A stretch of 64,000 nt of DNA from Aquibacillus saliphilus (GTDB lineage Bacteria > Bacillota > Bacilli > Bacillales > Amphibacillaceae). Location: NCBI RefSeq assembly GCF_020404745.1, contig NZ_JAIZAP010000016.1, forward strand, positions 59,114-123,113, given 5' to 3'. The first letter of the stretch is position 1. Every line of letters begins with the position of its first letter. A program made the position numbers and the translations under genes. The notes under the pieces are model-generated. The model searched no databases. It saw nothing but the letters and a program-made list of their open reading frames with translations, and was not told the DNA's origin. Of the stretch, positions 34,657 through 45,200 are shown piece by piece.

Positions 34657-35571
34657 TTACCTTTGTTCTAAACGTGCAATTCTATCGTCTAAATCAGGGT
34701 GAGATGAAAAGAGTTTCATTGTTCCTCTACCACTTATTTTCATTGTTTGAATAGCAGAATCATCTGTACCGTCATTGACTTTTGCTCTCTCTACATGGTT
34801 TTTCAAAGAACGAAGGGCATGAGCCATTTTATCACGTCCAGCTAAATCACCGCCTCCGCGGTCTGCGTGATATTCTCTGTGACGGGAGTATGCACTAACG
34901 ACAATACTTCCCAGAATTGAAAACAAAATTTGGAAAATAATAATCGCTGCAAAACGGACAATCCATTGTATTTCAGAGCGAACAAAACGCGAAACGATAA
35001 TTGCAGCAATTCTTGAGAAAAAGACAACAAACGTGTTGACGATACCTTGTAATAACGTCATCGTTACCATATCACCATTTGCTACGTGTGCTACTTCATG
35101 GGCAATAACGCCTTCAACAGCATCGTCGTCCAGGTTATTTAATAAACCTGCAGAAACAGCAACAAGCGATCGTTTTTTTGAAGGGCCTGTTGCAAATGCA
35201 TTAACCTCACCAGATTGGTAAATACCAACCTCTGGCATATGCATTAAACCAGCTGTACGTGAAAAGCGATGAACTTTCTCAACCACTGCACGTTCATATG
35301 GTGATAATTGACCATCCGGATCTAACACCTTAACCTTCATCATTTTCTTAGCAACCCAACGTGATATTGCTAGTGAGAAGAATGATCCTATGAAACCTAC
35401 GAGAATACTGAATACCATCAGCGACCCGTAATTAATTCCTAAATAAGTAGAACCATTATTTTCAAACGTTCCACTGACATTCGTATAAGTTGTTATTAGC
35501 GTCCAAGCGATAACAATTGTTGTCATAACAAGGATGTTTGTTAATATAAAAAGAAATACTCGTTTGCCCAT
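34657..35571 (-). CDS. htpX: Membrane zinc metalloprotease HtpX (M48)
   Basis: 304 residues. Two N-terminal helices (about 8-28 and 48-68) are followed by the M48 catalytic region: zinc motif HEVAH in [14 protein letters not shown] (about 159) and third ligand Glu in [10 protein letters not shown] (about 237). Two further helices lie between them. HtpX degrades misfolded or damaged membrane proteins and is stress-induced in many bacteria, working alongside FtsH. The segment [21 protein letters not shown] is typical of HtpX rather than other M48 peptidases. GGAGGCAGAGAA precedes ATG 35571. The gene is monocistronic. Confidence 0.95.
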   Translation of the reverse strand: MGKRVFLFILTNILVMTTIVIAWTLITTYTNVSGTFENNGSTYLGINYGSLMVFSILVGFIGSFFSLAISRWVAKKMMKVKVLDPDGQLSPYERAVVEKVHRFSRTAGLMHMPEVGIYQSGEVNAFATGPSKKRSLVAVSAGLLNNLDDDAVEGVIAHEVAHVANGDMVTMTLLQGIVNTFVVFFSRIAAIIVSRFVRSEIQWIVRFAAIIIFQILFSILGSIVVSAYSRHREYHADRGGGDLAGRDKMAHALRSLKNHVERAKVNDGTDDSAIQTMKISGRGTMKLFSSHPDLDDRIARLEQR

Positions 35572-35926
35572 TTCTCTGCCTCCATTATTAAGATATACTT
35601 GTTTATTTTAACACGACTTTAGTGATATAGCATAGAAGTAAAACTTATTACTAGTTTCTCCAGTCCAATTACTAATTGAAAAAGCACATTTTTTGTATTG
35701 CTTCCTCAGTCCAGTATTTTCTTCAAGCATACATCAAATCAACCCACGCACATATTTTCTCTATTTAGATACTATAAAGTTATTTCACAACCAAGTTCCA
35801 TTGACTTCCATTTTTCTTTTAACTATGATTCAATTATGACAAAATTATCTTGTTATTCTATAAGGCATCTCTATAGGATAACTTTATTCATTCGATGATA
35901 AAAATTGTAAGGGAGCGAGGGTGAAT
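35572..35926. other. Divergent promoter region of htpX and quinone oxidoreductase genes
   Basis: A 355-bp AT-rich spacer. A weak plus-strand promoter-like pair (TTGTTA near 35851 and TATAGG near 35873) lies ahead of the oxidoreductase gene. No operator symmetry or repeat was recognised. Confidence 0.4.
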
Positions 35927-36910
35927 ATGAAGGCTATAACTGTAAAAGAACCAGGTGGAGTAGAACAGTTACAAATGAGTGAGCAACCAGATCCTAAAAT
36001 AAAATCAGGAGAATTACTGATTAAAGTAAAGGCTGCTGCGATTAACAGAACAGATATTATTAGTCGCATGGGACAATCTGGATATCTTAACAATCCCATT
36101 CTAGGCATTGAAGTTGCTGGGATCGTAGAAGAGTCAGGTTCAGGTACAACGATTGAAGCCGGCACACGTGTGACGGGCCTAGTAAATGGCGGGGGCTACG
36201 CTGAGTATGCGGTAATGCCTGCTGATCGAGCAATGTTAATTCCTGACAACCTGTCATTTCAAGAGGCTGCAGCCATTCCAGAAGTATTTTTAACTGCTTT
36301 TCAGACATTGTTTTGGCTTGGTGAGTTACAAAAAGATGAAACCGTACTAATTCACGCCGGTGGAAGTGGCGTTGGAACTGCCGCTATTCAATTAGCTAAG
36401 CAGTTAGTAGACGCAAAAGTAATCACAACAGCAGGATCGAAGAAGAAGCTTGATTTTTGTCAATCACTCGGCGCTGATTTGGGCATTAACTATAAGAAAC
36501 AATCTTTTGAAGAGGAAGTTTTACAAGCTACCGATAACCAAGGAGTCGAGTTGATTCTTGATTTTATCGGCGCCTCCTATTATAAGAAAAATCTGGCTAG
36601 CTTAAAAATAGATGGTCGCTGGATTTTAATCGGACTGCTCGGTGGATCACAGCTAGAAAAGTTCAATTTAATGGAACTAATGGCTAAGAGAGTTCAGTTA
36701 AAGGGTACATTACTCACGCCAAGAACTGATCAATATAAAGCTGATCTTACAAGAGATTTCGCCCAAAGAGCCCTTCCTCTATTTGAACAAAATAAGTTAA
36801 AGCCAGTAATTGACCAAGTGTATTTACTTCAGGATATTCAAAAAGCTCACACTCGTATGGAAAGCAACCAAAATATTGGAAAAATAATTTTGAAGGTAGA
36901 TGAAATATAA
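35927..36910 (+). CDS. NADPH:quinone oxidoreductase, PIG3-like zinc-independent MDR enzyme
   Basis: 327 residues of the medium-chain dehydrogenase/reductase family. The N-terminal GroES-like domain begins MKAITVKEPGGVEQL, with AAAINRTDIISRMGQSG lacking the catalytic zinc Cys. The nucleotide-binding motif is HAGGSGVGTAAIQLAK (about 143) and the coenzyme domain continues with LDFIGASYY. This matches the PIG3/QOR branch, which reduces quinones one electron at a time with NADPH and is linked to oxidative stress. GTG 35921 is in frame upstream, but homologues of this type begin MKA, so ATG 35927 is preferred. The single gene is followed by a strong terminator. Confidence 0.9.
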   Translation: MKAITVKEPGGVEQLQMSEQPDPKIKSGELLIKVKAAAINRTDIISRMGQSGYLNNPILGIEVAGIVEESGSGTTIEAGTRVTGLVNGGGYAEYAVMPADRAMLIPDNLSFQEAAAIPEVFLTAFQTLFWLGELQKDETVLIHAGGSGVGTAAIQLAKQLVDAKVITTAGSKKKLDFCQSLGADLGINYKKQSFEEEVLQATDNQGVELILDFIGASYYKKNLASLKIDGRWILIGLLGGSQLEKFNLMELMAKRVQLKGTLLTPRTDQYKADLTRDFAQRALPLFEQNKLKPVIDQVYLLQDIQKAHTRMESNQNIGKIILKVDEI

Positions 36911-36942
36911 ACTTTGGTCATAGACTATGAAATTAGATAGCA

Positions 36943-36979
36943 AAAAACTAGTATAGTGTTAAGCACTATACTAGTTTTT
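36943..36979. terminator. Bidirectional terminator
   Basis: Perfect 16-bp arms AAAAACTAGTATAGTG / CACTATACTAGTTTTT with a 5-nt loop lie between the convergent oxidoreductase gene and the FhuF-like gene. Confidence 0.9.
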
Positions 36980-37050
36980 AAACTTACATATTAATCCTTG
37001 ATAGAATATCGATGTTAATTTAAAACTCTAAAGTAGCTCCTGTTTAACGC

Positions 37051-37812
37051 TTAAAAAATCGGGGATTTTTTTAGTTCTTGTTTACTCTTCGGGCATGTGG
37101 AACAACATGTACCATCCACATGTAATGCATAATAAAAACAACAAGTACGACGGACTCTTATTTCTTCGTCTTCTTTTTTTGGTCTGTAAAACATTTGAAG
37201 TGGATTTCTAGATTCATCGAAAAGATGACCTGGAGCATCCTGAATTAGATAATGAAAATCGCTCTCTAGATTACTTTGATTTTCCGTTTCTTCGTTAATT
37301 TTAGTCTCATAAAGCCAGTACACATAAATAGCTACGTTCTCCCAAAGAATAGGCCTTGGTACTTTCGATACAGCTGATAGACATGTAATTAATTGTGATA
37401 GATTTTTAAATAGTTCTTCGACAGTTCTCTGTCTCCATATCAATCTATCATGATCACTTTGCTCTTCTACTGATAAGTCGTTAATAAATAAGTGAGGGAC
37501 CCATATTCCGTCCTTATACTTCGTAACTAATGACAAGTTAGCTAAACTCATATTAACTTTTTTATTGTAGATTGTCATAGTATAGAGTGCCGGTATTGTC
37601 ATTACAAAACCGATCCGCTTCATCAATTGAGATGCCGCAACAAAATTATAGTCTGTATTTAAAATATTTTTCATCTCAATCAGATACTGTTCGACGAAAC
37701 TAGCATCTACTAGTTTTTCTAAAGGCACTAATTCTTCAGTTGAAACATTATCTAGAATACGGAAATTATCAGTTAAGTAATTTTTTTCATTAGTAGTTAA
37801 TTGATTAGACAT
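37051..37812 (-). CDS. FhuF-like siderophore-iron reductase (2Fe-2S)
   Basis: 253 residues. The C-terminus carries adjacent cysteines followed by two more: RTCCFYYALHVDGTCCSTCP. In E. coli FhuF the four ligands follow CC-x10-C-x2-C; here the spacing is best read as CC-x11-C-x2-C, with an additional neighbouring Cys. FhuF-type proteins reduce ferric siderophores in the cytoplasm to release iron. The rest of the protein fits the loosely conserved FhuF/IucA-C-terminal fold. It lies 70 bp after the second siderophore permease gene on the same strand and so is likely the last gene of the iron operon. AAAGGGTG precedes ATG. Confidence 0.8.
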   Translation of the reverse strand: MSNQLTTNEKNYLTDNFRILDNVSTEELVPLEKLVDASFVEQYLIEMKNILNTDYNFVAASQLMKRIGFVMTIPALYTMTIYNKKVNMSLANLSLVTKYKDGIWVPHLFINDLSVEEQSDHDRLIWRQRTVEELFKNLSQLITCLSAVSKVPRPILWENVAIYVYWLYETKINEETENQSNLESDFHYLIQDAPGHLFDESRNPLQMFYRPKKEDEEIRVRRTCCFYYALHVDGTCCSTCPKSKQELKKSPIF

Positions 37813-37881
37813 TTACTAGTACACCCTTTAATTGTTTCGCTATGATCCAGCAAAATTAATTAATTTTACGCCCTATCTCTT

Positions 37882-38916
37882 TTACATATTTCTATTTTTA
37901 TAAAGTAAATAGATGAAAAATGGCGCGCCAATTCCGGATGTGAATACACCGGCAGGAATATCAAGTGGTAAAAATGCAGTTCTTGCAACTAAATCAGCTA
38001 AAACAACAATGATCCCACCGATTAATGCTGTAATCGGTACTAGGACTGCAAACGACCTATTGGCAATCATTCTAGCTATGTGTGGAGCGATTAGACCAAC
38101 GAAACCGATTCCACCAGCATATGCAACAGCTGAGCCTGCCAATGCTACACTAATAAAGAGCAACAGCATTCGATATAATTGTACCCGCACCCCAAGCGCT
38201 GTAGCAATGTCATCACCTAATTGCTTAACATTAACAATTCTTGAAAATAAAAGTGTTAATGGGATAAAGATAACAATCCATGGTAACATCGAGTTGACAT
38301 CTTGCCATTTCGCAGCATATAAACTCCCTGTTAACCAAAGATAAGCTGTGCTTGTTGAATAGGTATCACTAAGCACAATCATCATGGTTGTTAGAGCGTT
38401 CATTGCTGCTGCAACCCCAATTCCAATCAGTACTAAACGAATTGGGGTTACCCCATCCTTCCAAGACATTGCATAGGTGAAAACAGCTACAATTGCCGCA
38501 CCTAACAAGGCTGCTAAAGGTAACCACTGCACACTGACTGTTCCCATAAAACTAACAATAAATATAATCGCACCCACTGATGCACCACCAGTTATCCCAA
38601 TAATATCTGGTGAGGCAAGGGGATTACGAATAATTCCTTGCAATATTAAACCCGACACCCCAAGTGCCGCACCAACCATGAAGCCTAGTGAGACTCTTGG
38701 TAGTCTTAGTGTATTAATTACAAAATCATATTCCCCGGTTCCACTTCCTATCAAATGGTTAATTACGTTAAATGGATGTATAAAGCTACTACCTACCGAT
38801 AAACACAATAAGATTAAAAGTAATGAAAACAAAAATAAAATAAGGAAGGTGACCAATGATTTTTTATTCAATTGATTTGATTTTGATTTGTTTTTAATGG
38901 AACTTAACTTAGTCAT
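37882..38916 (-). CDS. Iron-siderophore ABC transporter permease (FecCD/BtuC family, second subunit)
   Basis: 344 residues with about nine to ten membrane helices. Family landmarks are LRLPRVSLGFMVGAALGVSG near the N-terminus, LASPDIIGITGGASVGAI, ALGVRVQLYRMLLL and the cytoplasmic coupling segment GFVGLIAPHIARMI (about 275). Order and neighbours resemble Bacillus YfiZ/YfhA, which import hydroxamate-citrate siderophores; substrate assignment is inference. The gene overlaps the preceding permease by 8 bp and no ATPase gene is present in the cluster. Confidence 0.92.
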   Translation of the reverse strand: MTKLSSIKNKSKSNQLNKKSLVTFLILFLFSLLLILLCLSVGSSFIHPFNVINHLIGSGTGEYDFVINTLRLPRVSLGFMVGAALGVSGLILQGIIRNPLASPDIIGITGGASVGAIIFIVSFMGTVSVQWLPLAALLGAAIVAVFTYAMSWKDGVTPIRLVLIGIGVAAAMNALTTMMIVLSDTYSTSTAYLWLTGSLYAAKWQDVNSMLPWIVIFIPLTLLFSRIVNVKQLGDDIATALGVRVQLYRMLLLFISVALAGSAVAYAGGIGFVGLIAPHIARMIANRSFAVLVPITALIGGIIVVLADLVARTAFLPLDIPAGVFTSGIGAPFFIYLLYKNRNM

Positions 38917-39925
38917 TGATTTTTAACCCCCTACGGGCAATATAAATGAAAAATGGTGTCCCGAGTAGAGCTGTCATTACACCAATCGGCATTTCTTGAG
39001 GCATAATAACAAACCTTGCCGCAACATCAGCTAATAACAATAAACTAGCTCCAAATAATGCACTAAAGGGAATTATCCATCTATAATCAGAACCAAACAA
39101 TCCACGAACCATATGAGGTACGATCAAACCGATAAAGCCAATCGATCCGGCAACTGCAACGGAACCACCAGCAAGAAAAATAATGATTATACCCATAACA
39201 GCCTTAATTAAACCTGTTTTTTGCCCTAAGCTTTTAGCGACATCCTCACCAGACATCAGGATATTAATTGATCCTCCCAAAAATAACGCAACGATGCCCG
39301 CACTAATTATGAAAGGTAGAACGGGTAGAAGCATATCAATCGATCGTCCCGCTACAGATCCTGCTAACCAAAATAAAACGCTCTGTAAACCTTGCTCATC
39401 GATAACAAGTAACCCCTGGGTAAACGAAACAAACAGAGCAGTTATAGCTGCACCAGCTAATACAATTTTAACTGGTGATAACCCGTCTTTTCCTAGTGAT
39501 CCAAGTAAATAAACCAATCCACCTGATATCCCTGCGCCTAAAAATGCAATCCACATATAATGTACCAGTGAACTAACAGAAAAGAACGTTACAGAAACAA
39601 CAATAAAAAACAATGCTCCAGCATTAATCCCAAAAATATCAGGAGCTGCTAACGGATTCTTTGTTAATGCTTGCATCAATGCTCCTGCAATAGCAAGGCT
39701 AGAACCAATCACAGCAGCAATAAGTGCTCTAGAAAGTCGTGAAGTAGTAATAATAATGTGTTCAGTTATTGACCCATCATAGTTAAAGATAGCATCAAAT
39801 ACAGTATCTAATGGAATTGGTGTTTGACCAAGTGTAATACTTAATAGAAAGGTAAAGACAAATAAAAAGAAACTAAAAATAATACTTATAATTTTATATG
39901 ATTTCCGGGAAAGTAGACTTTTCAT
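38909..39925 (-). CDS. Iron-siderophore ABC transporter permease (FecCD/BtuC family, first subunit)
   Basis: 338 residues, with helices and motifs parallel to its partner: SRLSRALIAAVIGSSLAIAG, NPLAAPDIFGINAGALFFIV, SLGQKTGLIKAVMG and GFIGLIVPHMVRGLFGSDYR as coupling helix region. It pairs with the overlapping downstream permease to form the heterodimeric channel. RBS AGAGGAAATAT precedes ATG. A 292-bp spacer separates it from the binding-protein gene; no second Fur box was seen there, so it is probably transcribed from the upstream promoter. Confidence 0.92.
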   Translation of the reverse strand: MKSLLSRKSYKIISIIFSFFLFVFTFLLSITLGQTPIPLDTVFDAIFNYDGSITEHIIITTSRLSRALIAAVIGSSLAIAGALMQALTKNPLAAPDIFGINAGALFFIVVSVTFFSVSSLVHYMWIAFLGAGISGGLVYLLGSLGKDGLSPVKIVLAGAAITALFVSFTQGLLVIDEQGLQSVLFWLAGSVAGRSIDMLLPVLPFIISAGIVALFLGGSINILMSGEDVAKSLGQKTGLIKAVMGIIIIFLAGGSVAVAGSIGFIGLIVPHMVRGLFGSDYRWIIPFSALFGASLLLLADVAARFVIMPQEMPIGVMTALLGTPFFIYIARRGLKIND

Positions 39926-40217
39926 ATATTTCCTCTTTCATAACTTGGGTTTCACGGCTTAGTATTAAAATACCCGAGCAAACGTGTTTTTGTGGGACTA
40001 TTAAAGGATTCCGGCTAATATTATAACAGAGGCAACACAAATATCGAATTAGAAATTCATATAGGTTTGGATATCCTAATCTTATGTTTCACAAGATATC
40101 TACTCCTGTATTAATAGGTTTCAAAATCGTATTTCACTAGAATTGCAGTATCAAAAATGTATTTTTAAAAAAGAAAGGGGTAAGAATAAATTCTCCCCCC
40201 TCTCCTGTTTGTAACTA

Positions 40218-41237
40218 TTACTCCAATTCGAACCTATCATAAATATCATCTAGCATTAGGTTGGCAGCCTTTATTCCCCCACCCATGTTCCAGATAATCT
40301 CATCAACCATATATACTTGATCATTTTTCACAGCATCGAGATTGTCCCAAAGTGGATGATTTTTCCATTCTTCGAAAGTTTGCTCAACAGCCGGGTCTTC
40401 CTCATTGAAAATGTAGAATACATCAGCATTCATTTCGGGGATACTTTCTTTATCAGTTAATTGAATACCCCATTCATCGCTTTGTTGATTTTCAGGTCTT
40501 GTAAATCCAAGTTCTGCTAAAATTGAACCTGCAAAACCTGTAAAATAAATACGTGCATGGTCCGCTCTAAAGTTTAGAATAGATACATTTTTAGGCCATT
40601 CATCACCTAACTTTTCTGTAACCTTGCCTTGAAAATCTTTTACACGGTCATCCCAAGCAGTCAGAAGTTCATTTGCTTTTTCTTCTTGATTGATAGCTTC
40701 ACCCATTAATTCGACTGTGCCTTTGAAATCAAACACTGTTTCATGAGCTACTGTTGGTGCAATTTCAGTTAGTTGATCATAGATTTCTTCGTGACGTAGG
40801 GCAGAAGCTATAATCAAATCAGGGTTCAATTTAGCAATTTCTTCTAAATTTGGTTGAGTTTCAGTTCCAACAATTTCAACACCCTCTAAATCTTCGCTAA
40901 GGTACTCATATGTAGGTTGTTGTAACCACGATTCTACAGCTCCGACAGGTTTAACATCAAACGCAACAATAGTATCTGTCGCACCTTGATAAAGAGTAAC
41001 AATTCTTTTAGGAGTTCCTTCTATTGTAGTATCACCCATTGCGTGACTAATTTCCCTAACGTCTTCTGATTCCGTTGCTGATTGATCTTCACTTTCTGCT
41101 TGTCCTTGCTCTTTATCCTCATTATTAGATTCAGTTCCGTCGTCCCCACAAGCAGTTAAAAAAACTATTGAAGCTAACAAAATTGCAAGTAAACAGATTA
41201 GTTTACTCTTCGATAATGAATATGTAAATACACCCAT
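40218..41237 (-). CDS. Iron-siderophore substrate-binding lipoprotein
   Basis: 339 residues. An N-terminal signal peptide ends in the lipobox LTAC (about residue 30), followed by an acidic Gln/Glu/Ser-rich linker and a class III periplasmic-binding fold: REISHAMGDTTIEGTPKRIV, LEEIAKLNPDLIIAS, WKNHPLWDNLDAVKNDQVY. This is the FeuA/YfiY/FhuD-type ferric-siderophore receptor anchored outside the membrane. The frame is open to 41252, but GGAGGGAAAATC before ATG 41237 fixes the start. A Fur box begins 20 bp upstream, so expression is repressed by iron. Resemblance to YfiY is suggestive only. Confidence 0.93.
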   Translation of the reverse strand: MGVFTYSLSKSKLICLLAILLASIVFLTACGDDGTESNNEDKEQGQAESEDQSATESEDVREISHAMGDTTIEGTPKRIVTLYQGATDTIVAFDVKPVGAVESWLQQPTYEYLSEDLEGVEIVGTETQPNLEEIAKLNPDLIIASALRHEEIYDQLTEIAPTVAHETVFDFKGTVELMGEAINQEEKANELLTAWDDRVKDFQGKVTEKLGDEWPKNVSILNFRADHARIYFTGFAGSILAELGFTRPENQQSDEWGIQLTDKESIPEMNADVFYIFNEEDPAVEQTFEEWKNHPLWDNLDAVKNDQVYMVDEIIWNMGGGIKAANLMLDDIYDRFELE

Positions 41238-41257
41238 TGATTTTCCCTCCATCTAAT

Positions 41258-41272
41258 TGATAATGATTATCA
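41258..41272 (-). promoter_or_regulatory. Fur box of the siderophore operon
   Basis: TGATAATGATTATCA is a perfect 7-1-7 inverted repeat (TGATAAT-G-ATTATCA), identical to the classic minimal Bacillus Fur box, and extends further as TGATAATGATTATCATTATT. It sits 20 bp before the start codon. Confidence 0.93.
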
Positions 41273-41352
41273 TTATTGTAGTTGTTATTCTATTATGTTT
41301 TTTAAAGAAAATCAATAGGTTTTTTAAGAGGTAATATCGTTGATCTCTTTTT

Positions 41353-42033
41353 TTATCGTTTCCGCAACATAAATAGCCACATAAACGTGAGTGCCTGCTT
41401 ATGCTCTGTTGATAAATGAGTCACTGTTTCTTCATTAATTCCTTGTTTGTAAACACCTCGGCCATCAATGGTTTCCCAACCGTTTTCTTCTGCCAATCGT
41501 TCAAATTCCCATGGCATCATGGTATTACATATAACTGATGAACCATAAAGTCGTTGAAAACTATTTTTTCTTGGTGCTGCCGTCGGCCCGAGTATACCTA
41601 AACATAGTAAATGATCCTTTTTTAATACTCTCCTCATCTCATTCAATGCTTTTAGTGGATGTTCAGTCCACTCTATTGAGTTGATTGCCATTAAACCGGA
41701 GAAAGTTTGATCTTGAAACGGTAATTCCGTTAAATCACCCTGCAAAAATTCTGTTCGTTCATTTTTTCTTTTACTTTTTGCTATTTCAATCATTTCATTA
41801 GATAAGTCTAAACCTACAACACGAAAGCCTTCTTGGTATAGTTTAAATGAACCATAACCATCGCCACATCCTAAATCGGCAACATAACTTCCTTTTGGCA
41901 TATGGTTTGTAATAAACGGAATGATTGGTTTTCGACTGCCATTTTCCCACATTGCTTCACTGCTTTGATTCCAAAAATTCACTTTTTCATTCCATTGTTC
42001 CTTCGCTTCCTTATGCCAATCAAACGAATTCAT
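41353..42033 (-). CDS. Class I SAM-dependent methyltransferase
   Basis: 226 residues with a UbiE/Methyltransf_11-type fold: motif I VADLGCGDGYGSFKLYQEG (about 50-68), an acidic residue in GLDLSNEMIEIAK, QGDLTELPFQDQTF (motif II), and the post-motif segment INSIEWTEHPLKALNEMRRVLK. It methylates a small molecule or macromolecule that cannot be named from sequence. It is encoded on the same strand upstream of the iron operon but is separated from it by the Fur-box promoter. GGGGTG precedes ATG 42033. A decayed gene fragment overlaps its 5' end. Confidence 0.85.
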   Translation of the reverse strand: MNSFDWHKEAKEQWNEKVNFWNQSSEAMWENGSRKPIIPFITNHMPKGSYVADLGCGDGYGSFKLYQEGFRVVGLDLSNEMIEIAKSKRKNERTEFLQGDLTELPFQDQTFSGLMAINSIEWTEHPLKALNEMRRVLKKDHLLCLGILGPTAAPRKNSFQRLYGSSVICNTMMPWEFERLAEENGWETIDGRGVYKQGINEETVTHLSTEHKQALTFMWLFMLRKR

Positions 42034-42178
42034 CTCTACACCCCTTTAGATTAGAAATCACTAGATGTTTTCCTTTAACATGAAATAGGTCTGGTAGTGC
42101 TTTTGCGATTTGCAAATAATATTGAGCCCGGAAATCCAGATCAATATATAATACTAAAGCTTGTTCCTTTGCCCATCT
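42020..42178 (-). pseudogene. Gene fragment upstream of the methyltransferase
   Basis: Between a TAG at 42179-42181 and a TGA at 42020-42022, a 52-codon frame reads RWAKEQALVLYIDLDF, then RAQYYLQIAKALPDLFHV and KGKHLVISNLKG. Its composition is convincingly protein-like (hydrophobic/charged alternation, few rare residues), yet it has no usable start codon or ribosome binding site. I cannot name the family. It is best read as the 3' remnant of a gene lost upstream. The remaining part of the 42034-42277 gap has no recognisable signal except a T-run after the helicase gene. Confidence 0.4.
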
Positions 42179-42277
42179 CTATTCACTTTTTCCACATTTA
42201 ATTTTTTAAAACAAAAAAAGCGAAATAATCACGTCTTGATTTCCCTAGGGCAATAAAACAAGAAGTGTTCTTAGCTG

Positions 42278-45200
42278 TCAATTAAATCGTTTTTCATCTG
42301 ACTGCTCAGAAAAGAAAAACAACTTCACATCTTTAACTTTCTCCTCAGTCATAAGCTCCCACGCATGTTTATAAAAGGTAACTTGGTCCCGGTAATAATC
42401 TTTTAACTGACTAAGATCTTCCTGTTTTTTTACACGATCTGTTTTATAATCTATTATTGTCCATTCATCGTTTATTAAATAGATTAAATCTATTACACCT
42501 TTTACGTAGATTACGCGTTGGTCATCATCTCTATTAAGTAAAGGATAAAGTTCATCTCCAGGAGAAACCATTAAGCTAAAAGTCACTTCAGTAAGGACTT
42601 CATCTGCACTTTTCATTTCCGAGCAAATATCTGATTCCTTAAATAAACGAATGTACTCTAATACTTCCGGTTCTCTGTCAGAGTTTATATTATGGCTAGT
42701 AAGTGTATTCGTAATAAAGTTTGTTACATCTTCTCCTTGCACCACTTTTTCTAGTACATCATGAATGACTGTACCCCATTCTTTTCCGCCCCCAGACTCC
42801 CTACGAATAGTTAACACTTCTTCGTATTCCTTGTCATCAGTTGGACTCCACAAATGATACGTATCGTATTTCCTTTTTTCTAACCACGACAGACGATTTT
42901 CAGTTTGTGAACGGTATTCGTCAAGACTAATCACTTCATCATCTGTTTGTGGGAGATTCACCATTTCTTGCTCAGGTAGTTCAATCTGGTCAATCATTTC
43001 AATATCTAGTAACTTAGCCCATGGATTTTTGTTATCATTTTTGGCACTCGAGCTAATGATAAGTGCCTTTTCTGCTCTTGTCGCTGCAACATAAAGAATC
43101 CGTATTTCTTCTTCGGTTAAGTAGCGTAGCTCTTCCTTTTTCAGTGATTCCCATTCCAGAGGAAGGGCGATTGTTTTTTGCTGAAAGCTTTGTTTAATAG
43201 AAAAAGCGAAGTGTCCTTCTGAATGATTATCAGAGCGTTTAATATGTTTTGATAAAAAAGAATCTGGTTTGACTAGCTTGATTGGGTGAGCAAGAAATAC
43301 AATTGGTGCCTCTAATCCTTTTGCTTTATGAACATTCATTACCCTAACTGCATCAACCTCCTCTTCTAAGTTAGTTACTACAGTCTTCTCCATTACCATT
43401 TCTTTGAGTATGTCATAGATAGCTTTAAATGTTGTGATACCACTCGATTCAGCTTTTCTAATACCTTCTAATATTTGCAATAAGCTTTTGTGAGCTCTTT
43501 TTCCATGTTTATTGGTTAAGAGCAATGGATAAAAACCAACATCCTCTATAATAGTTTCAACTGCAGCTGTTGGAGGAAGATTTCGAACCCATTTTTGATA
43601 TCTTGCAAGTTTCCTCAGTGCAAGTTCAAACTTATCTTTTGTCGGACCTGTAAGCGTAGTTGGGATAGTACTGTAGACAGAAAAGCTTCCGCCCGCTTGT
43701 TTCCAATGATAGAGATCATCATCGCTAATTCCAAAAAATCCACCACGCAAAGTTGCGACAAAACTCAGTTGATCGGTTGGATCGATAAACGTATTTAAAA
43801 GCCGTAATAAATCTTGAAATTCCACTGTTTCTCCAATAACAATTTCCCCACTTACACTGACAGGAATCAAGTAATCTTCAATCGTCTTTGCGTAGGTAGC
43901 AATCCCATCGTTATAACGAGTCAGGACCATGAAATCTTTTGGATTATGCCCTTTATCCACAAAATTACGTATTTCCCGGGCAATGTTTTTTGCATCGTTC
44001 TTAATTATATCGTCTTTTCTACTAAACTCATCTGATACTGTTAATTTTTTCAATCCGGATAAAGTACTTTGTTCGTCAGCATGATACGCATTTAATGGAC
44101 TAAATGCCGCCTGATAAATCGTTTCTTGTTCAGGTAAAAACTGCCTGAAAACAGTGTTTAGATTTTCAGTAATCGTATCAATTGTCCTGAAATTCATCGT
44201 TAATTGTAGAACTTCACCATCATGCTGTCCAATTAACTGTTTAACTCTATTGTAAGTATCAATATCAGCCCGGCGAAATCGATAAATCGCCTGCTTGGGA
44301 TCTCCTACAACAAACAAGGAGCCTGGTTTTGGTTTGCATTTTGTCCATACCTTCTGATGATGGTCCTCGCCGGTTAAGAAAAACATAATTTCAGCCTGAA
44401 CCGGATCAGTATCCTGAAACTCATCTACAAGTAAACACGTATATTTCTGTTGAAAATAATCTCTTATTTCGGCATTGTCTTTTAATAATAGATTCGTTTT
44501 TAATAGTAAGTCTTGATAATTTAATAATGATCGCTCTTTCTTTAGTTGCTCGTAGAGATTAATAGCTCCTGATAAAAAACGAACTACCTTCGGATGGCAA
44601 TATTCTAGCCAGGCTTGAAGAAGTGGTTTAATCGACTTGTCAAAAAAAGCACCCATTTTCTCGTAATAGTAAATAGCATCTTCTTTCAGGTCCCAACGAT
44701 TATAAGTTGGTTTAAGATTTTTGTTAAATAAATTAAATACTTCAATCAAATTCTTATCTTGAGTTTGATCGATATGGCGCATTTTCATTACTGCACCGAT
44801 AATTGCTTTTTGCAGGTTATCATACTTTTTCTTTGGTTCCTGTTCTGGTAAAGCTCGTTTAGCTTCTTCAATTAATGATGCAAACGACTTGAAGGTTGTA
44901 GATAGCTCCGGTTTTTCAATTGGTGTTGTCACCCATTCAACATCTGTATATTCCTTCATATCTTTCAGACAGTCAAACAATTCATCGATACTAATACCTA
45001 AATTGTTCATTTCGTTTAGACGATCAAGTTGATTTTCTTGCAGTCTGTGTAAATAGATTTGCCATGCTTCTTCTAACAGGTCGTTGTCCTCGCTTTGCTC
45101 TAACTCCTGGAAGGTTAAATCAAGTCTAGCTTCAATCGGTCTTTCTCTTAGCAACTTAGCGCAGAAGGAATGAACCGTTCCAATAAAGACTTGTTCGATA

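Noticed and set aside
38477..38875. Long plus-strand frame opposite the siderophore permease
   Set aside because: Low-complexity Thr/Pro/Lys shadow of a hydrophobic membrane protein; no start signal.
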